From Anaerolinea sp. (GTDB lineage Bacteria; Chloroflexota; Anaerolineae; Anaerolineales; Anaerolineaceae), in NCBI GenBank assembly GCA_013824385.1, contig PNNU01000221.1, forward strand, positions 1 to 6,087: a DNA stretch of 6,087 bases, in the 5' to 3' direction. Positions 1 to 5,576 of this stretch are shown piece by piece. The translations under genes and the position numbers were made by a program. Positions within the stretch are counted from its first letter, which is position 1, and every line of letters begins with the position of its first letter. The notes under the pieces were generated by a model. It saw nothing but the letters and a program-made list of their open reading frames with translations, made no database searches and was not told the DNA's origin.

Positions 1-80
1 ATAATAATAAAAATAATCAAATAGTGCCTATATAAAATCACTGTTTGTGCGCTTGGTTAAGATCTTTGAGTTTTTGACCT

Positions 81-85
81 GGAGA
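81..85 (+). promoter_or_regulatory. Ribosome binding site that sets the start of the CPBP protease gene
   Basis: GGAGA lies six bases upstream of the ATG at 92. The reading frame is open back to a GTG at 47, but that codon has no purine-rich site in front of it. The ATG at 92 also places the first hydrophobic helix close to the N-terminus, as expected for this family. Confidence 0.7.
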
Positions 86-91
86 TATAAG

Positions 92-952
92 ATGAAAAGT
101 ATGAAACCTGTGAAAGAAGCCACTATTTTCCTTGGATTAACACTTGCTTTATCCTGGTTCGTTTTTTGGGGACCGCTGGCCCTTTTTAAAATCCCTGCCA
201 TAAGTTTTGTGAGCAATGTCAGAGGACCAATTTGGGCAATCATCCTTTTTATACTTGGAGGATTTGTACCCTCCCTCACTGCATTGTTTTTAGTTTGGCG
301 TAAAGAGGGAAAGCAAGGGATCCACTCATTATTAAGACGAATCGTTCAGTTCAAACTTGGATGGAGGTGGTATGGATTCTCTATTCTGTTTGTGATCGTC
401 GGGACGGCTGGCTTTTTAATCATTAACAAATTACTGGGGCATTCTTTTGATGGGAGAATATTTATTACCCAGCTTGGAAATTTTTTGCCCTTGTTGATCC
501 TCGGTCCGTTGTCAGAAGAGCTCGGTTGGCGCGGATACGCACTGGAAAGACTACAAACTCGGTGGAATGCCTTGACATCTTCATTGATTATCGGAGTGGT
601 TTGGGCATTGTGGCATCTACCTTTGTTTTTTATGATGGGCACCTCACAGCATGAATTGGCTTTGCCGTTTTTCAGCTTCATGCTAAAAATTCTTGCCACT
701 TCGATTTTATATACCTGGATTTTCAACAATACCCAAAAGAATCTATGGTCCGCCATCTTTTTTCACTGGATTTGGACGTATGCGTCCCAAGTTGTGGATT
801 CTGGGGTAACACATTCACCTCTGTATAACTGGTTTGAGTGTTTACCCTATGTGACCATCGCAGGTGTGGTGGTTTTAATCTGGAAACCTTGGCGAGCGAC
901 CTATCCACTCGGCAAAACCACAAATAATTTAGAGAATCCCATTAGGAATTAA
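92..952 (+). CDS. CPBP family intramembrane metalloprotease (CAAX protease/bacteriocin-processing type)
   Basis: This 286-residue, strongly hydrophobic protein carries the three signature motifs of the CPBP (Abi/Rce1-like) family. These are EELGWRG at 142-148 (EExxxR, with E142, E143 and R147), WALWHLPLFF at 171-180 with H175, and FFHW with H225. In this family the glutamates and histidines lie inside the membrane and form the active site, which cleaves peptides or prenylated substrates in the bilayer. I count roughly seven or eight hydrophobic segments, near 10-32, 46-69, 93-113, 128-140, 160-182, 190-211, 215-233 and 250-265. The ATG at 92 is chosen for its GGAGA site; a GTG start at 47 would add 15 residues. 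A TATAAAAT stretch at 31-38 could be a -10 element, but no convincing -35 is visible. The gene ends one base before the next one, so the two are probably co-transcribed. The substrate is unknown. Family assignment is firm; the role (processing, bacteriocin immunity or other) is inference. Confidence 0.88.
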   Translation: MKSMKPVKEATIFLGLTLALSWFVFWGPLALFKIPAISFVSNVRGPIWAIILFILGGFVPSLTALFLVWRKEGKQGIHSLLRRIVQFKLGWRWYGFSILFVIVGTAGFLIINKLLGHSFDGRIFITQLGNFLPLLILGPLSEELGWRGYALERLQTRWNALTSSLIIGVVWALWHLPLFFMMGTSQHELALPFFSFMLKILATSILYTWIFNNTQKNLWSAIFFHWIWTYASQVVDSGVTHSPLYNWFECLPYVTIAGVVVLIWKPWRATYPLGKTTNNLENPIRN

Positions 953-953
953 A

Positions 954-2102
954 ATGATACACACGAAATTTACCCTATTTTCAGGTAAGCCTTTACTCAG
1001 AAAGATTTTGGACATCATGTTGATCTTATTGATTGTTTTGCTTGCGAGCGTACTTATCCTGGCTGCTCTTTTTCTAATACTCAGTCCCGGAACCCCCGAC
1101 CCTTTTTTAGATGAAAACGGAAAGCCCCTGGCGGGCAGTATATCGGAGAAGGTGATTGTGAGAATTAACGGAGTTGAGCAGGGTATGTTCATTGTGGGTA
1201 AAGATACCAATAATCCGGTTTTGCTTTATCTTCATGGGGGAATGCCTGATTACTTTCTTACCCAAAAGTACCCTACCGGGCTGGAAGATTATTTCACTGT
1301 TGTTTGGTGGGAACAGCGTGGATCAGGGCTTTCATATATTTCCGGCGCTCCAACGGGAACCATAACATCGGAACAACTCATTGCCGATACTTTGGAAGTT
1401 ACAAATTATTTGCGTAACCGGTTCAATAAAGAAAAAATTTACCTGATGGGCCATTCAGGGGGCACTTTTATCGGCATCCAGGCTGCGGAACGCGCTCCTG
1501 AGTTGTACCACGCATATATTGGTGTGGCTCAGATGTCAAATCAATTTGAATCTGAAAGATTGGCGTTCGAATTCATGCTTGAAAAATTTATGGAAAACGG
1601 AAACACAAAAATGGTGCAAAAACTTGAAGCGGCACCCATTACTTTGGAGGCTGGTATACCTGATGAATATTATGCTTTACGAGACGGGGCAATGCACAGC
1701 CTCGGAATTGGTACAACTCATGATATGAAATCAATTATCAGTGGAATCTTTTTACCTTCATTGACCTTCAGGGGGTACACGTTGGCTGAAAAGTTCAATC
1801 TTTGGCGTGGAAAATCTCAATCGGGGGTCAGTCCAATTTGGCAAGAAATTATTGCCACCGATCTTTCCCAAAAAGTTCCTAAGCTTGAAATTCCGGTTTA
1901 TTTCTTTAGCGGTATATATGATTACACTTGTTCCTACACATTGGCTAAAGATTATCTAGAGAATCTGCAAGCACCCATAAAAGGTTTTTATAGCTTTAAT
2001 TTATCTGCACACAGCCCCTTGTTTGAAGAACCTGAGAAAATGAAACAAATCTTTGAAGAGGATGTTTTCAAAGGATTGAACAACCTCGCCGATAAAGAAT
2101 AA
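954..2102 (+). CDS. Membrane-anchored alpha/beta hydrolase, proline-iminopeptidase-like (S33 type)
   Basis: This 382-residue protein begins with a short basic stretch and one long hydrophobic segment (about 21-44). It is probably an uncleaved anchor that places the catalytic domain outside the membrane. The hydrolase motifs occur in order. HGG at 94-96 supplies the oxyanion region, and WWEQRGSGLS at 118-127 is typical of S33 proline iminopeptidases. GHSGG at 166-170 is the nucleophile elbow with S168. SGIYD at 319-323 supplies D323, and SAHSP at 351-355 supplies H353, so the catalytic triad looks complete. A helical cap domain likely fills about 190-305. Known relatives are aminopeptidases, esterases or amidases; the substrate cannot be read from the sequence. 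The start at 954 has AGGAA five bases upstream and lies one base after the CPBP stop, which suggests a shared mRNA. The gene is AT-rich (about 35% GC in one sampled line), unlike the second hydrolase in this window. Confidence 0.85.
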   Translation: MIHTKFTLFSGKPLLRKILDIMLILLIVLLASVLILAALFLILSPGTPDPFLDENGKPLAGSISEKVIVRINGVEQGMFIVGKDTNNPVLLYLHGGMPDYFLTQKYPTGLEDYFTVVWWEQRGSGLSYISGAPTGTITSEQLIADTLEVTNYLRNRFNKEKIYLMGHSGGTFIGIQAAERAPELYHAYIGVAQMSNQFESERLAFEFMLEKFMENGNTKMVQKLEAAPITLEAGIPDEYYALRDGAMHSLGIGTTHDMKSIISGIFLPSLTFRGYTLAEKFNLWRGKSQSGVSPIWQEIIATDLSQKVPKLEIPVYFFSGIYDYTCSYTLAKDYLENLQAPIKGFYSFNLSAHSPLFEEPEKMKQIFEEDVFKGLNNLADKE

Positions 2103-2139
2103 CCAAGCCAGGTCGTATTGACCTATTGATATTTGGTCG

Positions 2140-2598
2140 TTAATCCCAATAATGTTTCATTAATTCGTCTACCCAATTAGGTTGGCGAATTTCTTCATGA
2201 GGTAGAAATTCCTTCATGACCGGTTTGATATCCAACACGGGGGTGCCATCCACAGCGTCAAGACCTTGGACGGTGAGGGTGCTACCAGTGCGGCTAATCA
2301 ATTTACAAATGGTGGTTCCTATGCGGTTGGGACGGTTCTTTCCGCGCTGGGCGAGGATGCCGATGCGCGGCCAATTCGCGTTGTTACGCGGATGTCTGGT
2401 GCCGGTCTCGATATTCCAGGTTTGAACTCGGTCGAAATGGAAGATCACTTCCACATGAGAGAAAGTTTCAATGCCTGCCAGCGCGTCTTCCATCAGAGGA
2501 GGTAATAATTCAAGAGTCGAAACGACCTCACCCCACTGGTCATCTTCGATTAATTTACGAGAATTTCTAACGACGGCGATCGGGTTGATTTCTATCAA
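2140..2598 (-). CDS. TsaA/TrmO-like SAM-dependent tRNA methyltransferase, short single-domain form
   Basis: The 152-residue protein matches the TsaA/YaeB-like (TrmO) family. The recognisable blocks are INPIAVVRNS near the N-terminus, GIETFSHVEVIFHFDRV at 42-58, RHPRNN at 68-73, GILAQRGKNRPNRIG at 80-94 and VQGLDAVDGTPVLDIKP at 110-126. Characterised TrmO uses SAM to N6-methylate threonylcarbamoyladenosine at position 37 of certain tRNAs. The protein is shorter than E. coli TrmO (about 235 residues) and lacks the C-terminal domain. Its central motif reads AQRGKNRPNRIG where canonical members have ATRSPxRPNPIG, so the exact substrate may differ. The frame opens at a TTG at 2637, but that codon sits inside a stem-loop. 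I prefer the TTG at 2598, which has GAAGGAAG eight bases upstream and gives the usual short N-terminus. The gene converges with the upstream rightward hydrolase. Family is confident; tRNA specificity is inferred. Confidence 0.8.
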   Translation of the reverse strand: MIEINPIAVVRNSRKLIEDDQWGEVVSTLELLPPLMEDALAGIETFSHVEVIFHFDRVQTWNIETGTRHPRNNANWPRIGILAQRGKNRPNRIGTTICKLISRTGSTLTVQGLDAVDGTPVLDIKPVMKEFLPHEEIRQPNWVDELMKHYWD

Positions 2599-2627
2599 TT
2601 TCGAGTCTTCCTTCCCGTGTTTATTGC

Positions 2628-2658
2628 AAGTCCCCAATTTCTCAGAAATCGGGGACTT
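2628..2658 (-). terminator. Long stem-loop between the VOC gene and the TsaA/TrmO-like gene
   Basis: Arms AAGTCCCC (2628-2635) and GGGGACTT (2651-2658) enclose a second pairing, ATTTCT (2637-2642) with AGAAAT (2644-2649). The only interruption, A2636 against C2650, becomes a G·U pair in RNA made from the - strand. The hairpin therefore folds best in the leftward transcript, as a stem of about 13-14 bp with a 3-5 nt loop. It starts 11 bases past the VOC stop codon. The following - strand sequence (GCAATAAA) is not U-rich, so it may be a partial terminator, an attenuator or an mRNA-stabilising hairpin rather than a classical intrinsic terminator. Confidence 0.6.
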
Positions 2659-2669
2659 TAAGGATATTT

Positions 2670-3083
2670 TTACATCGCCAGCGGATGGTCTGGATTAAGC
2701 TGCAGCAGATCCCACAGGTTGCCGTAGAGATCTTCAAAGACAGCGACCATGCCGTAATCTTGTTGTTTGGGCGGACGGATGAACTTGATGCCTTTTTCAA
2801 CCATTTCGTTATAGTCGCGCCAGAAGTTGTCGGTGTTGAGAAAGAGGAAGACCCGTCCGCCGGCCTGGTTGCCGATGAAGGGTTCCTGCTCTGGCTTGGA
2901 GGCACGCGCCAGCAGCAGGGTGGTGCCGGTCGAATTGGGCGGCGCAACCACCACCCAGCGTTTATCCTGTTCGAGCTGGTAGGTGTCTTCGATCAGTGTG
3001 AAGTGAAGCTTCTGAGTGTAGAAGGTGATGGCTTCGTCGTAATCCCGTACGACCAGTGCGATATGCACAATGGATTGTTTCAT
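2670..3083 (-). CDS. VOC (glyoxalase/bleomycin-resistance fold) family protein
   Basis: This 137-residue protein has the two beta-alpha-beta-beta-beta modules of the vicinal oxygen chelate fold. Module one starts with VHIALVVRDYDEAITFYTQKLHF (about 6-28), and module two with GGRVFLFLNTDNF (about 75-87). The signature end VFEDLYGNLWDLLQL spans 115-129. Members include glyoxalases, dioxygenases and drug-binding proteins, and this one cannot be tied to any of these. H7 sits where the first metal ligand usually lies. However, module two lacks a histidine at the equivalent place, and the usual final glutamate is D125, so metal binding is uncertain. The start ATG overlaps the stop codon of the upstream membrane-protein gene as ATGA (3080-3083). 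No clear Shine-Dalgarno site precedes it, which fits translational coupling. The gene is GC-rich (58-68% in two sampled lines), unlike that upstream gene. Confidence 0.82.
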   Translation of the reverse strand: MKQSIVHIALVVRDYDEAITFYTQKLHFTLIEDTYQLEQDKRWVVVAPPNSTGTTLLLARASKPEQEPFIGNQAGGRVFLFLNTDNFWRDYNEMVEKGIKFIRPPKQQDYGMVAVFEDLYGNLWDLLQLNPDHPLAM

Positions 3084-3778
3084 AGAGTCACTTTTGAGGA
3101 CAAAATTGAGTTATTAATACGCTTGAACAAGATTAGAAGAAGCGGATAAGCAAACCAGGTTATTGAAATTAACCCAGTCCAAACCAGAAACACCCATTTT
3201 TGACCCAGGGTTAGAATGACTGCGCAAAGGATGCAACCGATACCGTTGATGAGAAATGCCCAATGAATCCATCGTTCAATTCCACGCTTTTTAAAAAGTG
3301 GTGAAAGGGATAAAGTGGTTAAACCGTAAAAGAACATCCATCCCAACATATTGATCGCTGATATCGGAGAATCAAAATTGAATTGGACGAACATTCCGAG
3401 CCCCTCGAGATCATTGCTCAAGATGCTTTGTCGAACACCTGTCCACTGCATGTAATAATGCAGGGAGGCTAAAATTGTAAAAGATAGTGCAAAGGCCTTC
3501 GCGAGACGGGTGAGGATTTTTTCCTCTGGTTTTGAAAACTCATGCAAGACAACAGATATTACCAACACGAGAAAAGCTTGTAAAAATGCCATTACTTGTA
3601 TGACCGTCAACCAGGTCATATAAGGCGTATTAATATCTGCCGCGAAGGCTTGAATATTGCTCCATGGCTTAATCGGAAAAAGGGTAAGGAAGATAATATA
3701 AACGATCAAATAGCCATAACCAACCACGGTTTGTGAAATTGATGCCCAGATTCCGATACGTGCTGCCAATTTTGACAT
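3080..3778 (-). CDS. Unidentified multi-pass membrane protein (about six helices)
   Basis: I do not recognise this 232-residue protein. It has about six hydrophobic segments: 16-36, 54-79, 93-111, 141-161, 172-191 and 196-218. Short charged loops separate them, notably HEFSKPEEKILTRLAK after helix two and FKKRGIERW after helix four. The layout is reminiscent of DUF4386-like six-helix proteins, but I see no diagnostic motif. An upstream extension to 3838 is open. The ATG at 3778 is preferred because GGAG (3784-3787) lies five bases before it and the extension looks non-coding. The 94-base AT-rich gap (3779-3872) separating it from the upstream hydrolase contains no convincing promoter, so expression may come from the promoter at 4715-4743. 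The gene ends in a 4-nt ATGA overlap with the VOC gene. Its coding sequence is near 40% GC in sampled lines, well below both neighbours, which may indicate separate acquisition. No function is proposed. Confidence 0.7.
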   Translation of the reverse strand: MSKLAARIGIWASISQTVVGYGYLIVYIIFLTLFPIKPWSNIQAFAADINTPYMTWLTVIQVMAFLQAFLVLVISVVLHEFSKPEEKILTRLAKAFALSFTILASLHYYMQWTGVRQSILSNDLEGLGMFVQFNFDSPISAINMLGWMFFYGLTTLSLSPLFKKRGIERWIHWAFLINGIGCILCAVILTLGQKWVFLVWTGLISITWFAYPLLLILFKRINNSILSSKVTL

Positions 3779-3872
3779 AAATACTCCATGTGGTAATAAA
3801 AAGGTTATAAATTGAACGTGATCGTCCAAATATAACAATAAATGTTAAAAATTTGTATTTTTTGTTCGGATT

Positions 3873-4685
3873 CTACATTCTCTCGAGCCAATCTTTGACC
3901 AGGGCGTGGAAGACGGTTTCCTGTTCGATCTGCATGTTGTGTCCGGCTTTGTCGAGCACGGCAAATGTGGCGCGCGGGAAGTTCTCGATCAAGTCCCACT
4001 GGTCACGGTAACCGACTAAATTATCTTGCCGGCCCATGACCATCAGGGAGGGTTTCATAAAGGGAGCGTCAAGCTTATCCAGGTTAAATGAGAAGGCGAC
4101 GTGTTGGCTGAGGTTATTATCAAGGAAAGGAAAATCGGCAAGTTTCAGACCGGTCATCACATCATCCCGGAACTTTTCCCAGACCCTTGGGGTTTGCACT
4201 ACGTTAATACCGGTGAAGTACTGCTGGTCTTCTTCAGACAGACTGTTGACGAAGGCATCATCCTTTTCGACGACTTGAAAAGAAGGAAGTTGTTTGGGGT
4301 GGGGATCCTGATATACCGAAGGGCAGATCAGCAGAAGACCATCCACCATTTCGGGGCGCTGTTTGATGATCCCTCTGGCGAGGTAGCCGCCATAAGATTC
4401 ACCTGCCACCGCAAAGCGCATGCCGGGGATGACGCCGTCTATAAATGCCAGCACCAGTTCAAGCATGGCGTCGCTGCCGTCAATCCACGGTTTGCCGGGG
4501 GTCTGTCCCATGCCGGGCAGATCAAAGTAGATGCGCTGCCATTGCGTGTCAAGCTTCTCGAATACAGGTTCCAGACAGCCTTTCATCAGGCGGTGGTCGG
4601 GGCTCCATCCGTGGATGGTGAGTAGTGGTCGGCCTGATCCGATTATTTCATAATAAATGGGGATGTCTCGATAAGTAAAAATCAT
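3873..4685 (-). CDS. Cytosolic alpha/beta-fold hydrolase
   Basis: This 270-residue protein has every landmark of a compact alpha/beta hydrolase and no signal peptide or membrane segment. HGW at 25-27 gives the oxyanion region. DLPGMGQTP at 55-63 follows strand four. GESYGG at 95-100 is the nucleophile elbow with S97. MGRQD at 217-221 supplies D221, and AGHNMQ at 247-252 supplies H249. A cap domain of about 70 residues (about 130-205) lies between strand six and the acid strand. The family covers esterases, C-C hydrolases, haloperoxidase-like and dehalogenase-like enzymes. The serine nucleophile rules out a haloalkane dehalogenase, which would have aspartate, but the substrate is not readable. 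A good promoter lies 30-58 bases upstream, and an AGG five bases before the ATG is the likely weak ribosome binding site. It is probably the first gene of a leftward cluster with the membrane protein and VOC gene. Confidence 0.87.
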   Translation of the reverse strand: MIFTYRDIPIYYEIIGSGRPLLTIHGWSPDHRLMKGCLEPVFEKLDTQWQRIYFDLPGMGQTPGKPWIDGSDAMLELVLAFIDGVIPGMRFAVAGESYGGYLARGIIKQRPEMVDGLLLICPSVYQDPHPKQLPSFQVVEKDDAFVNSLSEEDQQYFTGINVVQTPRVWEKFRDDVMTGLKLADFPFLDNNLSQHVAFSFNLDKLDAPFMKPSLMVMGRQDNLVGYRDQWDLIENFPRATFAVLDKAGHNMQIEQETVFHALVKDWLERM

Positions 4686-4714
4686 GATTGCCTGCCTTGT
4701 GAATGTTTTGAAAT

Positions 4715-4743
4715 ATTATAGAACTAATTTTCCAAAAAGGCAA
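4715..4743 (-). promoter_or_regulatory. Sigma-70-like promoter for the cytosolic hydrolase gene
   Basis: Read leftward, the -35 is TTGCCT (4743-4738, four of six consensus bases). It is followed by exactly 17 bases and a perfect -10 TATAAT (4720-4715). The predicted transcription start near 4708 gives a leader of about 20-25 nt before the ATG at 4685. Confidence 0.7.
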
Positions 4744-4753
4744 TATTAAGAAC

Positions 4754-4766
4754 AAACCCGGAATCT
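4754..4766. repeat. Lone half-copy of the CCCGGAATC repeat
   Basis: AAACCCGGAATCT here is identical to the left arm of the hairpin at 5530-5558, and both copies are preceded by GAACAA. It has no adjacent partner arm. It can pair over ten bases with AGATTCCGGG at 4865-4874. Confidence 0.6.
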
Positions 4767-4774
4767 GATTGAGA

Positions 4775-4807
4775 ACACCGGGAATCTGTTTTTTTGATTC
4801 CCGGTGT
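4775..4807. repeat. Perfect 12-bp palindrome with T-rich loop
   Basis: ACACCGGGAATC (4775-4786) and GATTCCCGGTGT (4796-4807) pair perfectly around a nine-base loop, TGTTTTTTT. It lies downstream of the gene ending at 4903 and upstream of the hydrolase promoter. It could help end leftward transcription, but there is no U-tract after the stem in that direction. The core matches the other palindromes in this gap. Confidence 0.72.
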
Positions 4808-4866
4808 CTAGGGGTAAATTTACTCCTGAAACCTTTGTTAAATTATTAACCTAACCCAACCCCAAG

Positions 4867-4897
4867 ATTCCGGGAATTGAGTGCAAATTCCCGGAAT
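4867..4897. repeat. Perfect 12-bp palindrome beside the polyalanine-protein stop codon
   Basis: ATTCCGGGAATT (4867-4878) and AATTCCCGGAAT (4886-4897) pair perfectly around the seven-base loop GAGTGCA. The stem begins five bases beyond the stop codon of the leftward gene, so it could block 3'-end decay or act with 4775-4807 in termination. No U-tract follows. Confidence 0.72.
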
Positions 4898-4902
4898 TAT
4901 AA

Positions 4903-5427
4903 TTAAGTCGCCGCAGCCGCCGCCGCGGAATCTCGATACTGCATCATGATCAGATACCAGCCAAACGGCACCAGCCAGGGCAATTCAGCCAGGTTCCTTG
5001 CCAGACTGTGAATTTCGACACTACCTGAATAATGAAAGACCCCTCTGAGGTTTGTAACGCTGATCAGGTTTTGCCCATCTGTGGTGGTTAATTGGTGTTG
5101 TGTCATCCAAAAATTGGATTTGACGAGATAAGTATGTCCGTTAGGCAGGATTAATGTGCCGCCTACCTTCCAAGTGTTGGCGTTATACAAAGCAAGATCC
5201 TCCATGCCGCCTGTTTCGCGGATGGTCACCTGGCGCTGCCAGAAACCATGCCGATCAAAATCCCAACTGCCTTCATCGTTGACGGCTGTCGCCCTGGAAT
5301 TAAAAGAACTGGCCATATGCAGCGTGCATATCGGGGTGTCTCCGAAGTGTAATTCGAAATCCTGCTTCATCGCCTTGGGCTGCACCCATTGCAGTTCGCG
5401 TCCGATCAATTCATTCATCTTGACCAT
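4903..5427 (-). CDS. Protein of possible LURP-one/Tubby-like fold with polyalanine tail
   Basis: The 174-residue product is mostly predicted beta strand, rich in aromatic residues and glycine, with no signal peptide. Blocks such as FELHFGDTPICTLHM (24-38), GSWDFDRHGFWQRQVTI (53-69), WKVGGTLILPNGHTYLVKSNFW (86-107) and GQNLISVTNLRG (118-129) alternate strand and turn. They resemble the Tubby C-terminal/LURP-one/scramblase-like fold. A hydrophobic C-terminal segment, LPWLVPFGWYLIMM (149-162), fits the buried or membrane-touching helix of that fold. This assignment rests on overall pattern, not on a diagnostic motif. The protein ends in six alanines (168-173), encoded by a run of GCG/GCT codons. 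The start at 5427 is chosen because a near-perfect AAGGAGG lies seven bases upstream; a longer frame reaches 5454. The gene stands alone between hairpins and has its own promoter region. Confidence 0.65.
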   Translation of the reverse strand: MVKMNELIGRELQWVQPKAMKQDFELHFGDTPICTLHMASSFNSRATAVNDEGSWDFDRHGFWQRQVTIRETGGMEDLALYNANTWKVGGTLILPNGHTYLVKSNFWMTQHQLTTTDGQNLISVTNLRGVFHYSGSVEIHSLARNLAELPWLVPFGWYLIMMQYRDSAAAAAAT

Positions 5428-5434
5428 GAATCTT

Positions 5435-5441
5435 CCTCCTT
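5435..5441 (-). promoter_or_regulatory. Strong Shine-Dalgarno site, AAGGAGG
   Basis: AAGGAGG read leftward lies seven bases before the ATG at 5427. It matches the anti-Shine-Dalgarno consensus fully and decides between that start and the ATG codons at 5454 and 5451. Confidence 0.85.
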
Positions 5442-5456
5442 GATAAATCATCACTT

Positions 5457-5511
5457 AATATACGTTAATCGCAGTAATTTCGATAGTCATTTGACATTAG
5501 AAATTTGTCAA
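5457..5511 (-). promoter_or_regulatory. Putative promoter region for the polyalanine-tail gene
   Basis: Leftward, a consensus -35 TTGACA lies at 5511-5506. A 17-base spacer from it leads to GACTAT (5488-5483), a poor -10 with three of six matches. A better-looking -10, TATATT (5462-5457), has only a weak -35 (TATCGA). One of these probably drives the gene starting at 5427, but the true start site is unclear. Confidence 0.4.
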
Positions 5512-5512
5512 A
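5490..5512. promoter_or_regulatory. Inverted repeat overlapping the TTGACA element, operator-like
   Basis: TTTGACA (5490-5496) and TGTCAAA (5506-5512) are perfect 7-base inverted arms with a nine-base AT-rich spacer. The right arm contains the candidate -35 of the leftward promoter, so a dimeric repressor bound here would block it. The spacing (16 bases between arm starts) and symmetry fit a helix-turn-helix dimer. No regulator gene is visible in the window. Confidence 0.4.
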
Positions 5513-5529
5513 AAGGGGAATGAACAAGA

Positions 5530-5558
5530 AAACCCGGAATCTTCAAGATTCCGGGTTT
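5530..5558 (-). terminator. Intrinsic terminator-like hairpin after the DUF3788-like gene
   Basis: AAACCCGGAATCTT (5530-5543) and AAGATTCCGGGTTT (5545-5558) are perfectly complementary over 14 bases around C5544, giving a GC-cored stem with a 3-5 nt loop. In the leftward transcript it starts 18 bases past the stop codon and continues into TCTTGTTC, so the stem end plus tail is U-rich. Its arms belong to the same repeat family as 4754-4766, 4775-4807 and 4867-4897. Confidence 0.7.
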
Positions 5559-5576
5559 CTGGGGAAATAAAGTAAG

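Noticed and set aside
346..756. 136-residue open frame on the - strand inside the CPBP gene
   Set aside because: It is antisense to the segment that encodes the conserved catalytic motifs; it is a shadow frame.
2110..2124. AGGTC/GACCT hairpin in the convergent gap as a terminator
   Set aside because: The stem is only five base pairs with no T-run on either strand, so it is too weak to call.
2685..3149. 154-residue open frame on the + strand opposite the VOC gene
   Set aside because: It is the complement of a gene with clear family motifs and a 4-nt overlap with its neighbour. High GC makes the antisense frame open by chance, and no family pattern is seen.
3779..3872. Promoter for the membrane-protein/VOC pair
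   Set aside because: TATAAC (3809-3804) and TATATT (3834-3829) appear on the - strand, but no -35 at acceptable spacing goes with either; AT-richness alone explains them.
4101..4625. 174-residue open frame on the + strand opposite the cytosolic hydrolase
   Set aside because: It is antisense to a hydrolase with a complete catalytic triad and its own promoter; it has no ribosome binding site or recognisable domain.
4686..4902. Small gene, tRNA or CRISPR in the structured gap
   Set aside because: No open frame with a ribosome binding site, no cloverleaf and no regular repeat-spacer pattern; the repeats are palindromes of unequal sequence and spacing.
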